Notes: generated by a model not told the origin, from the letters alone. Shown: positions 26,483 through 35,102, counted from the stretch's first letter. The stretch is DNA of 64,000 nt from Paludibacteraceae bacterium (GCA_017550335.1 JAFZPM010000001.1:1-64000), one strand, 5' to 3'. Program-made: numbers and translations.

Positions 26483-28614
26483 AGACATTCCTCAGAAGTG
26501 TGCGGAACAGCTACTCCGCATTGGTCTTCTCCCGCGATTCGTGGGTGGGGATCGCCTTGCTGTTGGTGACGTTCCTCTATCCGATGTCTGGCCTGTGCGG
26601 TTTGCTTTGCTGCTTGCTCGTGAATGGGCTCGCTATGCTATTGTCCCTCAATCGATTCAAGATGGTGAATGGCCTTTATGGCTTCAATGCGGTCATCGTG
26701 GGTGTCGCGGTCGGAACGCTTTATCCGTGCGGTGCCTCGTTGTTCGCCATGCTCTTCGCCCTTTCGATCATGGTGCTCCTGCTTATAGCGGGTTTGGACG
26801 GTATACTGGAGAAATATCACCTGCCTTATTTGGTCTTCCCTTTCCTCTTCTGTCTATGGACGGTTCTGTTGTTGACGCAGCAAATGGATGGGGAGATCGT
26901 CTTCGATTGTGTCTTTGGCGAGCATGATAGCATGCTCTCGCTGGGGGGCTTTTCGTTGTCGACCCTTTCCGACCACCTCGTTTGGGTCTCCCTTCCGAAG
27001 TGGCTGACCAGCTATTTCCTGGGCTTGAGCTGCATCCTTTTCCGACAGGATGTCATGGTGGGGTTTCTCTTGGCGGTGATCTTGTTGTGCTATTCCAGAA
27101 TAGCCTTCCTCTATACCTTCGTCAGCCATCTCCTTGCCTATTTCCTCTATGTTTCCATGGGCGGGGAGCTCTTCCATATCCCTTATGTATGCTTCGGCTT
27201 CAATTTCATCCTGACGTCGCTCGCCTTGGGTTGTAGCTACTTGGTGCCTTCCAAAAGCTCCTTCTTGTGGTCCTTGCTGTTGGTGCCGGTGCAGTTCATC
27301 GTGGTGTATGCCTCTACCAGGCTGCTGACGTATCTCTATTTGCCTACATTCTCCCTCTCCTTCTGTTTGGTGAGCCTTCTTTTCCTCACCCTGCTGAAGA
27401 TGCGTGGAACTACTTCATCCCCTACGCTCTCTTATTTCCTGGAGCGTACGCCGGAGGAGAACCTGTACCAACATCGTACGGGTGTGAATCGCTTCAAATG
27501 GTATGGCTACCAAGCCTTTGACTTGCCTTTCTGCGGGGTGTGGAACGTCTCGCAGGGCCCTCACGGAGCCTATACCCACAAGGGTCAATGGGCGGATGCC
27601 TGGGACTTCGTCGTGGAGGTGGAGGGTCGCCAGTTCCGTGGGGATGGTACACGCTTGGAGGATTACTACTGTTACGGCAAACCTGTGATGTCGCCTGGCG
27701 AGGGTGTTGTGGTCGCTGTCGAGAACAGTGTCGATGACAATCCTGTGGGGGTGAGCAACGAGGTGCAGAATTGGGGCAACTATGTGATTATCAAGCATGG
27801 TGAGGATCTCTATTCCTTGCTGGCCCACTTGAAGCGGGATTCGTTCCGGTGTGTGGTGGGGCAGCAGGTCGCTAAGGGGGAGGAGTTGGCGTTGTGTGGC
27901 AACACGGGTCTCTCTCCATATCCGCACCTGCATTTCCAGTTCCAGGCTGCTCCTTATGCGGGTGCGCCTACGCTTTCGTATCCTTTGGTCAACTACATGG
28001 AGGTGGGTGCGGACGGTTCCCGTCTTTGCTCATGCGGAATGCCAGGCGAGGGTAGTTCCCTCTTCAACCTGAATGGCAAGAACGAGCGGCCTTTCGGCTT
28101 CTTCCTCGCGAAGGGGGCGAGGTTCCTCTCTTCGTCCGATAGGTTCGGCGAGGCGGAGTGGGTCGTTTGTGAGGAGTATGGCTATTCCTTCCTCTATGAC
28201 GAGCGGAACGATTCCAAGGCATGGTTCTCCTGCAAGGAGGGCGTGTTCGAGTTTCAGCGATATGAGGGCGACCGCAAATGTGCGCTCTACTATTTCTTCC
28301 TCTCTCATTTCAAGACGGTAGTGGGGGATGTGGAGCATTGGACGCTGACGGACGAGATCCCTCTCTCCATCCGAAGGGCTGGGTTTATGGGCTATCTGCA
28401 GGACCTGGTCGCACCATTCTTCTCTTTCGTGGAAAACACCTTCCAAGCTGATGGGAACTCAGCCGGTGGCGGGATGCGCTCGTCGGTCTCCACCTCCGTG
28501 AAGGGTAGGGTGGTTAGCTCGTTGAGCTTCCGCACGGTATGCAAACCAGGCAATTCGCTGGAGATAGCGGTGGAGGGCGCTGAACCGTTTAGGGTGACGG
28601 TGAAGGGAAGGTGA
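26467..28614 (+). CDS. Urea-transporter (UT) membrane domain fused to an M23 (LytM) peptidase domain
   Basis: 715 residues. Residues 1-310 form about ten membrane helices with the UT signature FKMVNGLYGFNAVIVGVAVG. From about 330 it is soluble. The M23 metallopeptidase site is complete: His and Asp in THKGQWADAWDF (about 371-378) and HxH in YPHLHFQF (about 485). M23 enzymes cut peptide cross-links, for example in peptidoglycan. A C-terminal beta-rich region of about 200 residues has no name I know. The protein may move a small amide product and act on a peptide outside the cell. Last gene of the cluster. Confidence 0.85.
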   Translation: MHGELKTFLRSVRNSYSALVFSRDSWVGIALLLVTFLYPMSGLCGLLCCLLVNGLAMLLSLNRFKMVNGLYGFNAVIVGVAVGTLYPCGASLFAMLFALSIMVLLLIAGLDGILEKYHLPYLVFPFLFCLWTVLLLTQQMDGEIVFDCVFGEHDSMLSLGGFSLSTLSDHLVWVSLPKWLTSYFLGLSCILFRQDVMVGFLLAVILLCYSRIAFLYTFVSHLLAYFLYVSMGGELFHIPYVCFGFNFILTSLALGCSYLVPSKSSFLWSLLLVPVQFIVVYASTRLLTYLYLPTFSLSFCLVSLLFLTLLKMRGTTSSPTLSYFLERTPEENLYQHRTGVNRFKWYGYQAFDLPFCGVWNVSQGPHGAYTHKGQWADAWDFVVEVEGRQFRGDGTRLEDYYCYGKPVMSPGEGVVVAVENSVDDNPVGVSNEVQNWGNYVIIKHGEDLYSLLAHLKRDSFRCVVGQQVAKGEELALCGNTGLSPYPHLHFQFQAAPYAGAPTLSYPLVNYMEVGADGSRLCSCGMPGEGSSLFNLNGKNERPFGFFLAKGARFLSSSDRFGEAEWVVCEEYGYSFLYDERNDSKAWFSCKEGVFEFQRYEGDRKCALYYFFLSHFKTVVGDVEHWTLTDEIPLSIRRAGFMGYLQDLVAPFFSFVENTFQADGNSAGGGMRSSVSTSVKGRVVSSLSFRTVCKPGNSLEIAVEGAEPFRVTVKGR

Positions 28615-28668
28615 GGTGTTTGGATTGGTAACTTGTTTTGCGTTTGTCCTCTTTTTTATTTTCAAAGA

Positions 28669-28700
28669 TTTGGTGGTTTGTGGGGCATGATTTAAATTTG
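28669..28700 (+). promoter_or_regulatory. Promoter of the MNT/HEPN pair
   Basis: TTTG (28669-28672), 20 bases, then TAAATTTG (28693-28700): a complete Bacteroidetes -33/-7 pair, 28 bases before the ATG at 28729. Confidence 0.65.
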
Positions 28701-28728
28701 TGCAAGTGCGAACTTAGTCGACAGACCT

Positions 28729-29022
28729 ATGAATACGAATGTTAGAAATATTATCGTCAACTATTTCAAGAACCAACCGGTGGAAAAGGCTTGGCTCTTT
28801 GGCTCCTATTCCCGTGGGGAAGAGACGGAAGATAGTGATGTTGATATACTGGTCACATTCAAAAGTGGGGAAAGAATAGGATTGAAGTATGCCGCTATGA
28901 TCTGTGATTTGGAAGACCTTTTGCATAAGAAAGTGGATATGGTCGTGGAAGGGACGCTACTGCCATTTGCTCAAAAAAGTGCGGATTCCGATAAAGTGTT
29001 GATATATGAAAGAGGAATGTAG
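28729..29022 (+). CDS. mntA: MNT-type nucleotidyltransferase antitoxin
   Basis: 97 residues. Minimal nucleotidyltransferase with GSYSRGEETEDSDVDILV, the GSxxRG plus two catalytic Asp signature. In characterised pairs MntA AMPylates a tyrosine of the HepT toxin and so neutralises it. The gene overlaps hepT by 17 bases, as such pairs usually do, and has a good promoter of its own. Confidence 0.9.
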   Translation: MNTNVRNIIVNYFKNQPVEKAWLFGSYSRGEETEDSDVDILVTFKSGERIGLKYAAMICDLEDLLHKKVDMVVEGTLLPFAQKSADSDKVLIYERGM

Positions 29023-29359
29023 GGACAAAGGAAGGTTGGAGCATATGATGAAATCCATTGAGAAAGTGTATGATTACACTAATGGATTGGAATATGAATC
29101 TTTTTCTGCGGATTCCTTACGTCTGCATGCAACGATGTATAATGTCCAAATCATAGGTGAGGCTGTTTGCAAACTGACCAACGAGTTTAAGGCAAATCAC
29201 CCGAATACGAATTGGCGTGTCATTGAAAAAATGAGACATATCCTAGTCCATGATTATTATCAGATTGACACTGCGATCCTTTGGGATGTCATCAAAGTGG
29301 ATTTGCCTGAGTTGGAAAGGCAATTAAATGAATATATTAGCGAATATCCCACCAAATGA
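29006..29359 (+). CDS. hepT: HEPN-family toxin HepT (DUF86)
   Basis: 117 residues, helical HEPN fold. The catalytic motif Rx4HxY is present as RHILVHDY near residue 75, including the Tyr that MntA modifies. It is expected to be a ribonuclease or RNA-binding toxin held in check by AMPylation. The pair is the classical MNT-HEPN toxin-antitoxin unit. Confidence 0.9.
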   Translation: MKEECRDKGRLEHMMKSIEKVYDYTNGLEYESFSADSLRLHATMYNVQIIGEAVCKLTNEFKANHPNTNWRVIEKMRHILVHDYYQIDTAILWDVIKVDLPELERQLNEYISEYPTK

Positions 29360-29362
29360 TAT

Positions 29363-29370
29363 TATCTTTG
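29363..29370 (+). promoter_or_regulatory. Putative -7 box upstream of the four-helix-bundle gene
   Basis: TATCTTTG lies 3 bases after the hepT stop and about 100 bases before the next ATG. It fits the consensus, but the leader would be long. Confidence 0.4.
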
Positions 29371-29471
29371 TAGCCGATGCCGGGCGGAAGATTTAGGCTC
29401 GGTGTGATTGGACGTGGATGTTACTGCGCCTGTTTTTTATGAATAAATTCTAAATGTTTTTGTTATAATCG

Positions 29472-30017
29472 ATGAAGGAAGATTTGATACCTCACAGAGG
29501 TGATTACAAAAAATTGCTTTCGTACCAGAAAACGGATGTGATTTATTGTCTGACTTACTACTTTGTGGAGCACTATTTGCGGCGTAACGACCGTACTTGC
29601 GATCAGATGATTCAGGCTGCCCGATCCGGCAAACAGAACATCATTGAGGGATGTGCTGCCAGTAGCACAAGTGCCAAGACGGAGATCAAATTGGTAAATG
29701 TGGCGAAAGCTAGTCTGCAGGAATTGCTCGAGGATTACGAGGATTACCTAAAGACTCGTGGCCATAGGCAATGGGAAGAGGATTCTGTGGAATTGCTGAA
29801 AATGCGTGAACTGGGCACCCGACACAATGACACTGCCTTTTTCATGAATATTGCCCAAACACGTCCTCCTGAGACAATCGCCAACATGTGCATCGTGCTG
29901 ATAAAACAGGCTGACTATCTGCTTTTCAGACAGTTGAAACGTCTGGAACAGGATTTCTTGGCTAATGGTGGTTTTAACGAAAGGATGTATCGCCTACGCT
30001 CAAAGCGGAGGGAATAG
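29472..30017 (+). CDS. Four-helix-bundle protein (23S rRNA intervening-sequence/S23 type with suffix domain)
   Basis: 181 residues. The first 120 or so look like the S23/IVS four-helix bundle (YQKTDVIYCLTYYFVEHYL, QMIQAARSGKQNIIEGCAASS, KLVNVAKASLQELLEDYEDYL), known from proteins encoded in rRNA intervening sequences and from diversity-generating retroelements. The C-terminal suffix continues to LLFRQLKRLEQDFL. No rRNA or retroelement is present here, so it is a stray member. Function unknown; it might bind nucleic acid. Confidence 0.8.
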   Translation: MKEDLIPHRGDYKKLLSYQKTDVIYCLTYYFVEHYLRRNDRTCDQMIQAARSGKQNIIEGCAASSTSAKTEIKLVNVAKASLQELLEDYEDYLKTRGHRQWEEDSVELLKMRELGTRHNDTAFFMNIAQTRPPETIANMCIVLIKQADYLLFRQLKRLEQDFLANGGFNERMYRLRSKRRE

Positions 30018-30068
30018 GGAGCTATTCCCTTCCTGCCCTTTCTCCCTCCCCCTTTCCAAATTATTTAC

Positions 30069-30076
30069 TACCTTTG
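30069..30076 (+). promoter_or_regulatory. Putative -7 box of the AlkD-like gene
   Basis: TACCTTTG, a perfect TANNTTTG, 20 bases before the ATG at 30097. Confidence 0.6.
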
Positions 30077-30096
30077 TATGCCCAAGAACATAAATT

Positions 30097-30768
30097 ATGG
30101 ACGAATTTTTCATGTATGACGAGAAAATGGAGCAGCAGGTGAATCAAGTGAAACGCATGCTTCATCTCTCGATGAACGGTGTGGTCTCCGAGTGCATGTC
30201 CGCTTCCGGGTTGGACTACAAGATGATCTATGGCGTGCAGTTGCCTCGCCTCAAGGAGATGGCGGCTGGCCTGGAGAAGAATAAACCTTTGGCTCGACGG
30301 CTATGGGTGTCGAACTGCAGGGAGATGATGCTGCTGGCCACGATGCTCTGTCCAGCCGATTCAATCAGCTCCGAGGAGGCGGTGAAGTGGCTCTCCGAAT
30401 GTCATAACCTGGAGTTGGTGGAGCAGCTCTGCTTGAACCTCCTGCGTGAGATGGAGGGGGCTGACGCACTGATCCCTTCTTTGTTGGAAATGCAGGGGAA
30501 ATACATGAAGGCGGGCGCCTATGTGCTGGCCTCTTTCTTGTTCTTGCGTGGCACGCTGACCGGCGAGGCGGAGGACGCCTGCAAGAGGGCGCTGAAGAGG
30601 GACCTCTCCGCTGACGGCTATGCGGTCTATGCCTCTGTCGCCCGCTTCCTGCGTGTGCTCTCCGATAGGGAGCGCAAGTACGTGGAGGACCTTGTCGGCG
30701 AACTGGAGGATGCTACCGGTAAGGGCGCTTCCTTCGTGCGGGAGAATGTGCGTATGATGTTAATGTGA
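30097..30768 (+). CDS. AlkD-like HEAT-repeat protein (DNA alkylation repair family)
   Basis: 223 residues, all helical. LARRLWVSNCREMMLLATMLCP and similar helices resemble AlkD/AlkC DNA glycosylases, which use HEAT-like repeats to expose alkylated bases. Key aromatic and acidic residues of the AlkD site could not be placed with confidence, so it may be a structural relative rather than an active glycosylase. The hemolysin III gene follows after 14 bases, so the two may be co-transcribed. Confidence 0.6.
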   Translation: MDEFFMYDEKMEQQVNQVKRMLHLSMNGVVSECMSASGLDYKMIYGVQLPRLKEMAAGLEKNKPLARRLWVSNCREMMLLATMLCPADSISSEEAVKWLSECHNLELVEQLCLNLLREMEGADALIPSLLEMQGKYMKAGAYVLASFLFLRGTLTGEAEDACKRALKRDLSADGYAVYASVARFLRVLSDRERKYVEDLVGELEDATGKGASFVRENVRMMLM

Positions 30769-30782
30769 TGATGTGGTAATAT

Positions 30783-31409
30783 ATGTTTGATAAAGAGAAA
30801 GCTGAATTTGCGAATACGTGGACGCATGCTGTTGCCTTGCTCCTTTTTTGCCTGATGGCGATTCCCCTTTTGATGAGGGCCTTCAGCCATGGCTCCGCAG
30901 CGTTGGATTTGGGTATGATTCTTTTTGTGGTGGGTGAGGTGATGATGTTCGGCTCCTCCACGCTGTACCATTGGTTCAGGGATCCCGAAAAGAAACGCAT
31001 GATGCGTTACTTTGACCATAGCGCGATCTATGTTTCCATCGCGGGCTCCTATTCCCCTATATTGTTGCATGCGATCGGTGGCACGTTGGGCAATGTCTGT
31101 TTCTTCGTCATCTGGGGCTTGACCTTGTTGGGCATTGCCTATAAGATCTTCTTCCTGGGCAAGTATCCTAAGTTCTCCTTGGGCCTCTATCTGGTGATGG
31201 GCTGGCTGATCATCATCCTTATCAAACCTGTATTCGAGACTTTCCCTGCTAGCAGCCTGTGGATGTTGTTGGGCGAGGGGATCGCTTTCACGCTGGGCAC
31301 CTATTTCTTCTGGAAGGACGACACCCGCACCTACTACCATTCCATCTGGCACGTGTTCGTCTTCGTGGGGTGCCTCTTCCACTGCCTACTCCTCTGGTTC
31401 CTCCTCTAG
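30783..31409 (+). CDS. Hemolysin III family (PAQR-like) integral membrane protein
   Basis: 208 residues with about seven membrane helices. The metal-binding set of the PAQR/HlyIII family is visible: the SSTLYHWF Ser/His near residue 65, the YFDHSAIYV Asp/His near 80, and the HVFVFVGCLFH His pair at the C-terminus. The family includes putative lipid hydrolases; the bacterial role is unclear. The 3' end overlaps the convergent DUF4924 gene by 24 bases. Confidence 0.9.
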   Translation: MFDKEKAEFANTWTHAVALLLFCLMAIPLLMRAFSHGSAALDLGMILFVVGEVMMFGSSTLYHWFRDPEKKRMMRYFDHSAIYVSIAGSYSPILLHAIGGTLGNVCFFVIWGLTLLGIAYKIFFLGKYPKFSLGLYLVMGWLIIILIKPVFETFPASSLWMLLGEGIAFTLGTYFFWKDDTRTYYHSIWHVFVFVGCLFHCLLLWFLL

Positions 31410-31931
31410 CCAAGTCTTGTATTTCTGTGCGAGGACGGCCAGCAATTGGCTGATCTGCTTCACGGCGGTCATCGTCTCTGCCGTGACCTCCTTTTTCTGT
31501 AGCTTTAGCATTAGAACGCCATATAGGGCTTGTAGTGAGAGCTCCACGTCGTTGGTCTCTTCTCCCGCCTTCGCTTTCCCCCTGAATTCGATGAGGAAGG
31601 GTAAGGTCTTGAAGAACAAGGCGTTGTATTGAATCTCCTTAGGCTTCTGCAACAACTCCATGTGCAGGTCGTTGAGGTCCTCCACCGTGTTCTTGATGAA
31701 TTGCAGGTGTCCCTTCTCCTCCACATGCTCCAGTTTCATCATTTGGATGAGGTTCTCGTACCACTCCCTCATCTCCTTCTTGGTGGCTTCGTCCACCGGG
31801 TAGGGGTCGATGATGAGCTTCTGTATCCTCTCGATGTCCAGCTGGTTTGCCCTTAGCAAATCCTCCAGCTGCCACATGTAGATGATATATTCGGCGATGT
31901 TCTCTTCCTTCTTTTGCCTTGCTATTAGCAT
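31386..31931 (-). CDS. DUF4924 family protein
   Basis: 181 residues, helical and soluble. Starts MLIARQKKEENIAEYIIYMWQ and contains EWYENLIQMM and HLQFIKNTVEDLNDLH, the pattern of the Bacteroidetes-specific DUF4924 family. Function unknown. It overlaps the hemolysin III gene tail to tail by 24 bases, and it may be transcribed with the WG-repeat gene 16 bases upstream. Confidence 0.8.
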   Translation of the reverse strand: MLIARQKKEENIAEYIIYMWQLEDLLRANQLDIERIQKLIIDPYPVDEATKKEMREWYENLIQMMKLEHVEEKGHLQFIKNTVEDLNDLHMELLQKPKEIQYNALFFKTLPFLIEFRGKAKAGEETNDVELSLQALYGVLMLKLQKKEVTAETMTAVKQISQLLAVLAQKYKTWLEEEPEE

Positions 31932-31947
31932 GATTTTCTCCTAATGG

Positions 31948-32454
31948 TTATTTCTTTTTCGTGGTTGGTATGAGCTTGCCCTTCTTGGTGAACTCGAAGC
32001 CTTTCGTGCCGTTGTGGTAGATGTAGGTCTTTTTGCTCTCATCCCATACCTTGTTGTATCCGCATGGCATGACAACTTTCCCTTTCTTGTCGATGACGCC
32101 CCATAGTCCGCCTTGTGCGTTGCTTTCCGCGCCATCCGTCTGTGCGCCCTTGTTGACGAGGCAGTTGCTGCCGGCGAATTGCTCCGCCAGATCGTATTGC
32201 GGAACGATCACGATGATGCCATCCTTGTTGATGAAACCGATCTTGCCATCCTTCACGATGCGTTGCAGACCGCTGACGAACTTATCCGGTGTGTTGTCGA
32301 CCATGTAGACGGAGCAGTAATCCTCCCCATCCTCTGTCTGGTAAGTGTAGACGTAGGTCTTGCCTACTTTCTCCTTGTTGAGTTGCAGGCTTTGTGCGTT
32401 GGCCATTCCGATGAATGCGAACGCGAGCATGAGTGTGAATGCTAATTTTTTCAT
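31948..32454 (-). CDS. Secreted WG-repeat protein
   Basis: 168 residues. Signal peptide MKKLAFTLMLAFAFIGMANAQ. The mature part has WG-like repeats (KIGFINKDGIIVIVPQYD and GLWGVIDKKGKVVMPCGYNKV), which fold as small beta units. Likely periplasmic or surface-bound; role unknown. It sits between the S4-domain gene and the DUF4924 gene on the same strand. Confidence 0.75.
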   Translation of the reverse strand: MKKLAFTLMLAFAFIGMANAQSLQLNKEKVGKTYVYTYQTEDGEDYCSVYMVDNTPDKFVSGLQRIVKDGKIGFINKDGIIVIVPQYDLAEQFAGSNCLVNKGAQTDGAESNAQGGLWGVIDKKGKVVMPCGYNKVWDESKKTYIYHNGTKGFEFTKKGKLIPTTKKK

Positions 32455-32473
32455 GATCTTATTGTTTTTTTAG

Positions 32474-32923
32474 TTATTCATTGTCATCATCATCATCGGA
32501 GAAGTCGAAGAGAAAATCGTCGTCTAATCCGTAGCTTGGCTCGATGTACTCCTCCAGGTCGCGGCGTTCCTTCTTGGTAGGTCTGCCGGTTCCTCGGTCT
32601 CGTCTTCCGCTGATGTTGTATTTGCTTAATTCTAGTATCTGAAGCTGTTCCGGACTGGTCACGTTCTCCATGAATTCGGGCACGAGCTTGGCGCCCATCC
32701 TGTTCTCGCTCAGTCCGATCACCTTGAAGGAGTATACGACGGGTGGTCGCTTGATCTGTATCACGTCATTGATCCTGATCATCTTGGAGGCTTTCACGTT
32801 GGTGCCACCCATCATGACCCTCCCTTTTTTGCAGGCGTCCGCCGCTATGGTGCGGGTCTTGAACAGACGTACAGCCCACATCCATTTGTCAATGCGTACT
32901 TCTTCTTTCTCTTCTTTCGCCAT
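32474..32923 (-). CDS. S4-domain RNA-binding protein (Hsp15-like)
   Basis: 149 residues. The N-terminal S4 domain (EVRIDKWMWAVRLFKTRTIAADACKKGRVMM) is of the Hsp15/RlmH-associated type, which binds stalled 50S subunits in E. coli. The C-terminus ends in a run of acidic residues (FDFSDDDDDNE), unlike the basic Hsp15 tail. The start overlaps the mutL stop as TAATG, so it is coupled to mutL. Confidence 0.88.
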   Translation of the reverse strand: MAKEEKEEVRIDKWMWAVRLFKTRTIAADACKKGRVMMGGTNVKASKMIRINDVIQIKRPPVVYSFKVIGLSENRMGAKLVPEFMENVTSPEQLQILELSKYNISGRRDRGTGRPTKKERRDLEEYIEPSYGLDDDFLFDFSDDDDDNE

Positions 32924-34809
32924 TATTTGAATCCTTTCTCTATATCGTCGGTAGGCAAAACCTTCAGGATTGCCTTGTTGTCGGGTGTGAAGTTAGGCTC
33001 CGGCAACCTGAGGAGGTTATTGACCAATGACATCATCTCCTTGTCGCTGAGTTCCCTTCCGTAAGGTGTGGCGGACAGCTTCGCCATGGAGAGCGCCACC
33101 TGCTCCGCGATCTGTGTCTTGAAGTCGATGCGTGACTCCTTGAGGGATGCGATGATGTTGGTGATGTATTCCTTGGCCGAACCGTTCTCCATGTTGGCGG
33201 GTGTGCCGTTGATGCTGTAGGTGTTCTTGCCTAGTGGGGAGAGGTCGAACCCGATGTACTGCAGGTCTTCCAAGGCATCTCCCAGAATCATGTTCTCCGA
33301 CTCTGTCAGTTCGATGATTTCAGGGAATAACATCTGCTGGGAGGCGTTCTGTTTGCGGGAGATGAGGCTCATGTACTGGTCGTACAGGATCCTCACATGC
33401 GCCCTGTGCTGGTCGATGCACATCAGTCCGGACTTGACGGGTGTGATGATGTATTTGTTCTTGAACTGCATGTATTCCACATGTGTCTCTTCCGTGTCGG
33501 CTTGCATGTCCAGCTCTCCCTGCTGAGCCTCTTCTCCTGGCTCCATGTTGTCGTACAGACTGGTTTCTGTCTCGTCCGGCGTGTAGTCCTGCGAGTCGGA
33601 AGGGGTCCATTTGCTGGATTCGAACCCCTCGTAGAGGTTCTCCCAGCCTATCGTGCTCTTGCGGTTGTAGGCGCTGTGGCTCTGTTCCCGTTCGAACGGG
33701 TTGTAGTTCGGGTCGATCGTCACCTCCGGCGCATTGACGGAGGAGTTGCTCCTATGTGAGAAGGCGGGTAGTTCCGATGCCCCTTCTGAGTCGAAGTCGA
33801 TGCTTGGCGCGATGTTGAACTTGCCTAATCCCTCCCTGACGCCTGACATGACGAGCGGCCAGATGGCGCTTTCGTTCTCGAACTTGATCTCGGTCTTGGT
33901 CGGGTGTATGTTCACGTCGATGCTTTCGGGGTCTATCTCGAAGTAGATGAAATAGTCAGGCGATGTGCCTGGTTGCAGCATTGTGCCGTAGGCCTGTACC
34001 ACCGCGCTATGGAAATAGCTGTGTTTCATGAACCTGCCGTTCACGAAGAAGAATTGCCTGTCGTTTTTCTTCTTGGCGGTCTCCGGCTTTCCCACGTAGC
34101 CGTGGATGTGTGCCAGCGTGGAGTCCACATGGATGGTGAATAGTTGTGCGGTGATGCCTTTGACGCTTTTGAAGACGTTGCCGATGCGCTCCTTGTGGTT
34201 GCCCTTTTTCAGGGAGGCGCACGTCTGGTCGTTGTGGATGAGCTGGAACTCTATCTGAGGGTATACCAGCGCTATGCGGTTGAATTCCCGCTCTATCTGG
34301 GAGAATTCGTATGCGTTCGATTTGAGGAATTTACGACGGGCGGGCACGTTGTAGAAGATGTTCTTCACAGCGAAATTGGTACCCACGGGGCATGAGACGG
34401 AGGTTTGTTTCTCCACCTTGCACCCCGCCACCTCGATAAGGGTGCCCACCTCGTCCTCCGGCCTTCTGGTTCGGAGCTCCACCTGTGCGATGGAGGCGAT
34501 GGAGGCCAACGCCTCCCCACGGAACCCCATGGTGTGCAGGGAGAAGAGGTCCTCTGCCGATTGTATCTTGGAGGTAGCGTGCCGTTCGAAGGCGATGCGC
34601 GCGTCCGTCTCGCTCATGCCCTTGCCGTTGTCGATCACTTGTATGAGGGTTCGTCCGGCATCCTTGATCACGACCTGTATGCTGTCCGCACCTGCGTCGA
34701 TGGAGTTTTCCACCAACTCTTTGATGACGGAGGCAGGCCGTTGGATCACCTCTCCGGCTGCTATTTGGTTCGCTACGGAATCAGGTAGTACGTGTATGAT
34801 GTCACTCAT
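32923..34809 (-). CDS. mutL: DNA mismatch repair protein MutL
   Basis: 628 residues. The GHKL ATPase is intact: ELVENSIDAGADSIQV (residues 31-46), DNGKGM and TMGFRGEALASI. A linker of about 110 residues follows, then the C-terminal dimerisation domain. The endonuclease motif DQHA(x)2E(x)4E reads DQHRAHVRILYDQY here, without the Glu residues, so nicking activity by the usual site is doubtful. It lies 7 bases after the small membrane-anchored gene upstream and overlaps the S4 gene downstream. Confidence 0.95.
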   Translation of the reverse strand: MSDIIHVLPDSVANQIAAGEVIQRPASVIKELVENSIDAGADSIQVVIKDAGRTLIQVIDNGKGMSETDARIAFERHATSKIQSAEDLFSLHTMGFRGEALASIASIAQVELRTRRPEDEVGTLIEVAGCKVEKQTSVSCPVGTNFAVKNIFYNVPARRKFLKSNAYEFSQIEREFNRIALVYPQIEFQLIHNDQTCASLKKGNHKERIGNVFKSVKGITAQLFTIHVDSTLAHIHGYVGKPETAKKKNDRQFFFVNGRFMKHSYFHSAVVQAYGTMLQPGTSPDYFIYFEIDPESIDVNIHPTKTEIKFENESAIWPLVMSGVREGLGKFNIAPSIDFDSEGASELPAFSHRSNSSVNAPEVTIDPNYNPFEREQSHSAYNRKSTIGWENLYEGFESSKWTPSDSQDYTPDETETSLYDNMEPGEEAQQGELDMQADTEETHVEYMQFKNKYIITPVKSGLMCIDQHRAHVRILYDQYMSLISRKQNASQQMLFPEIIELTESENMILGDALEDLQYIGFDLSPLGKNTYSINGTPANMENGSAKEYITNIIASLKESRIDFKTQIAEQVALSMAKLSATPYGRELSDKEMMSLVNNLLRLPEPNFTPDNKAILKVLPTDDIEKGFK

Positions 34810-34816
34810 CGCTCTC

Positions 34817-35089
34817 TTATTTAAGCCAATATACTAAGGCGACAATAACGATTGCCGTGATGATGTAACGGACATTGTTGCCTTTCATCTTCCGAGATCT
34901 TTCTTCCCGGTGTGAGCTGTATGCGCTCTTGATGTTATCGGCATAGAGTCCGCCGTTTTTTTTCGCCTGTATCTTCTTTTGAACACGCTTGATGCGTTCC
35001 TCACGCTCTTCCTTTTGTGGATCGTAATAGATGTATTCGTGGTGGAATTGCCTGATTTTAGGCGTTTTTAGGAAATCGAATATTGCCAT
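34817..35089 (-). CDS. Small protein with C-terminal membrane anchor
   Basis: 90 residues from the ATG at 35087-35089, which has a good Shine-Dalgarno (ggaggagaaggc); a longer in-frame start upstream lies in the ABC gene and is rejected. It begins MAIFDFLKTPKIRQFHHEYIYYDP, has a charged, likely helical middle, and ends with one membrane helix YIITAIVIVALVYWL. I do not recognise the family. It sits between the Mla-type ABC gene and mutL. Confidence 0.7.
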   Translation of the reverse strand: MAIFDFLKTPKIRQFHHEYIYYDPQKEEREERIKRVQKKIQAKKNGGLYADNIKSAYSSHREERSRKMKGNNVRYIITAIVIVALVYWLK

Positions 35090-35102
35090 GCCTTCTCCTC
35101 CT

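Noticed and set aside
25091..26488. 465-residue open frame on the minus strand
   Set aside because: Antisense to the PLP enzyme, which has an intact PLP lysine motif and family-wide conservation.
29363..29471. tRNA or small RNA after hepT
   Set aside because: A GC-rich patch (gccgggcgg) drew attention, but no cloverleaf or stable hairpin with a T-run could be drawn.
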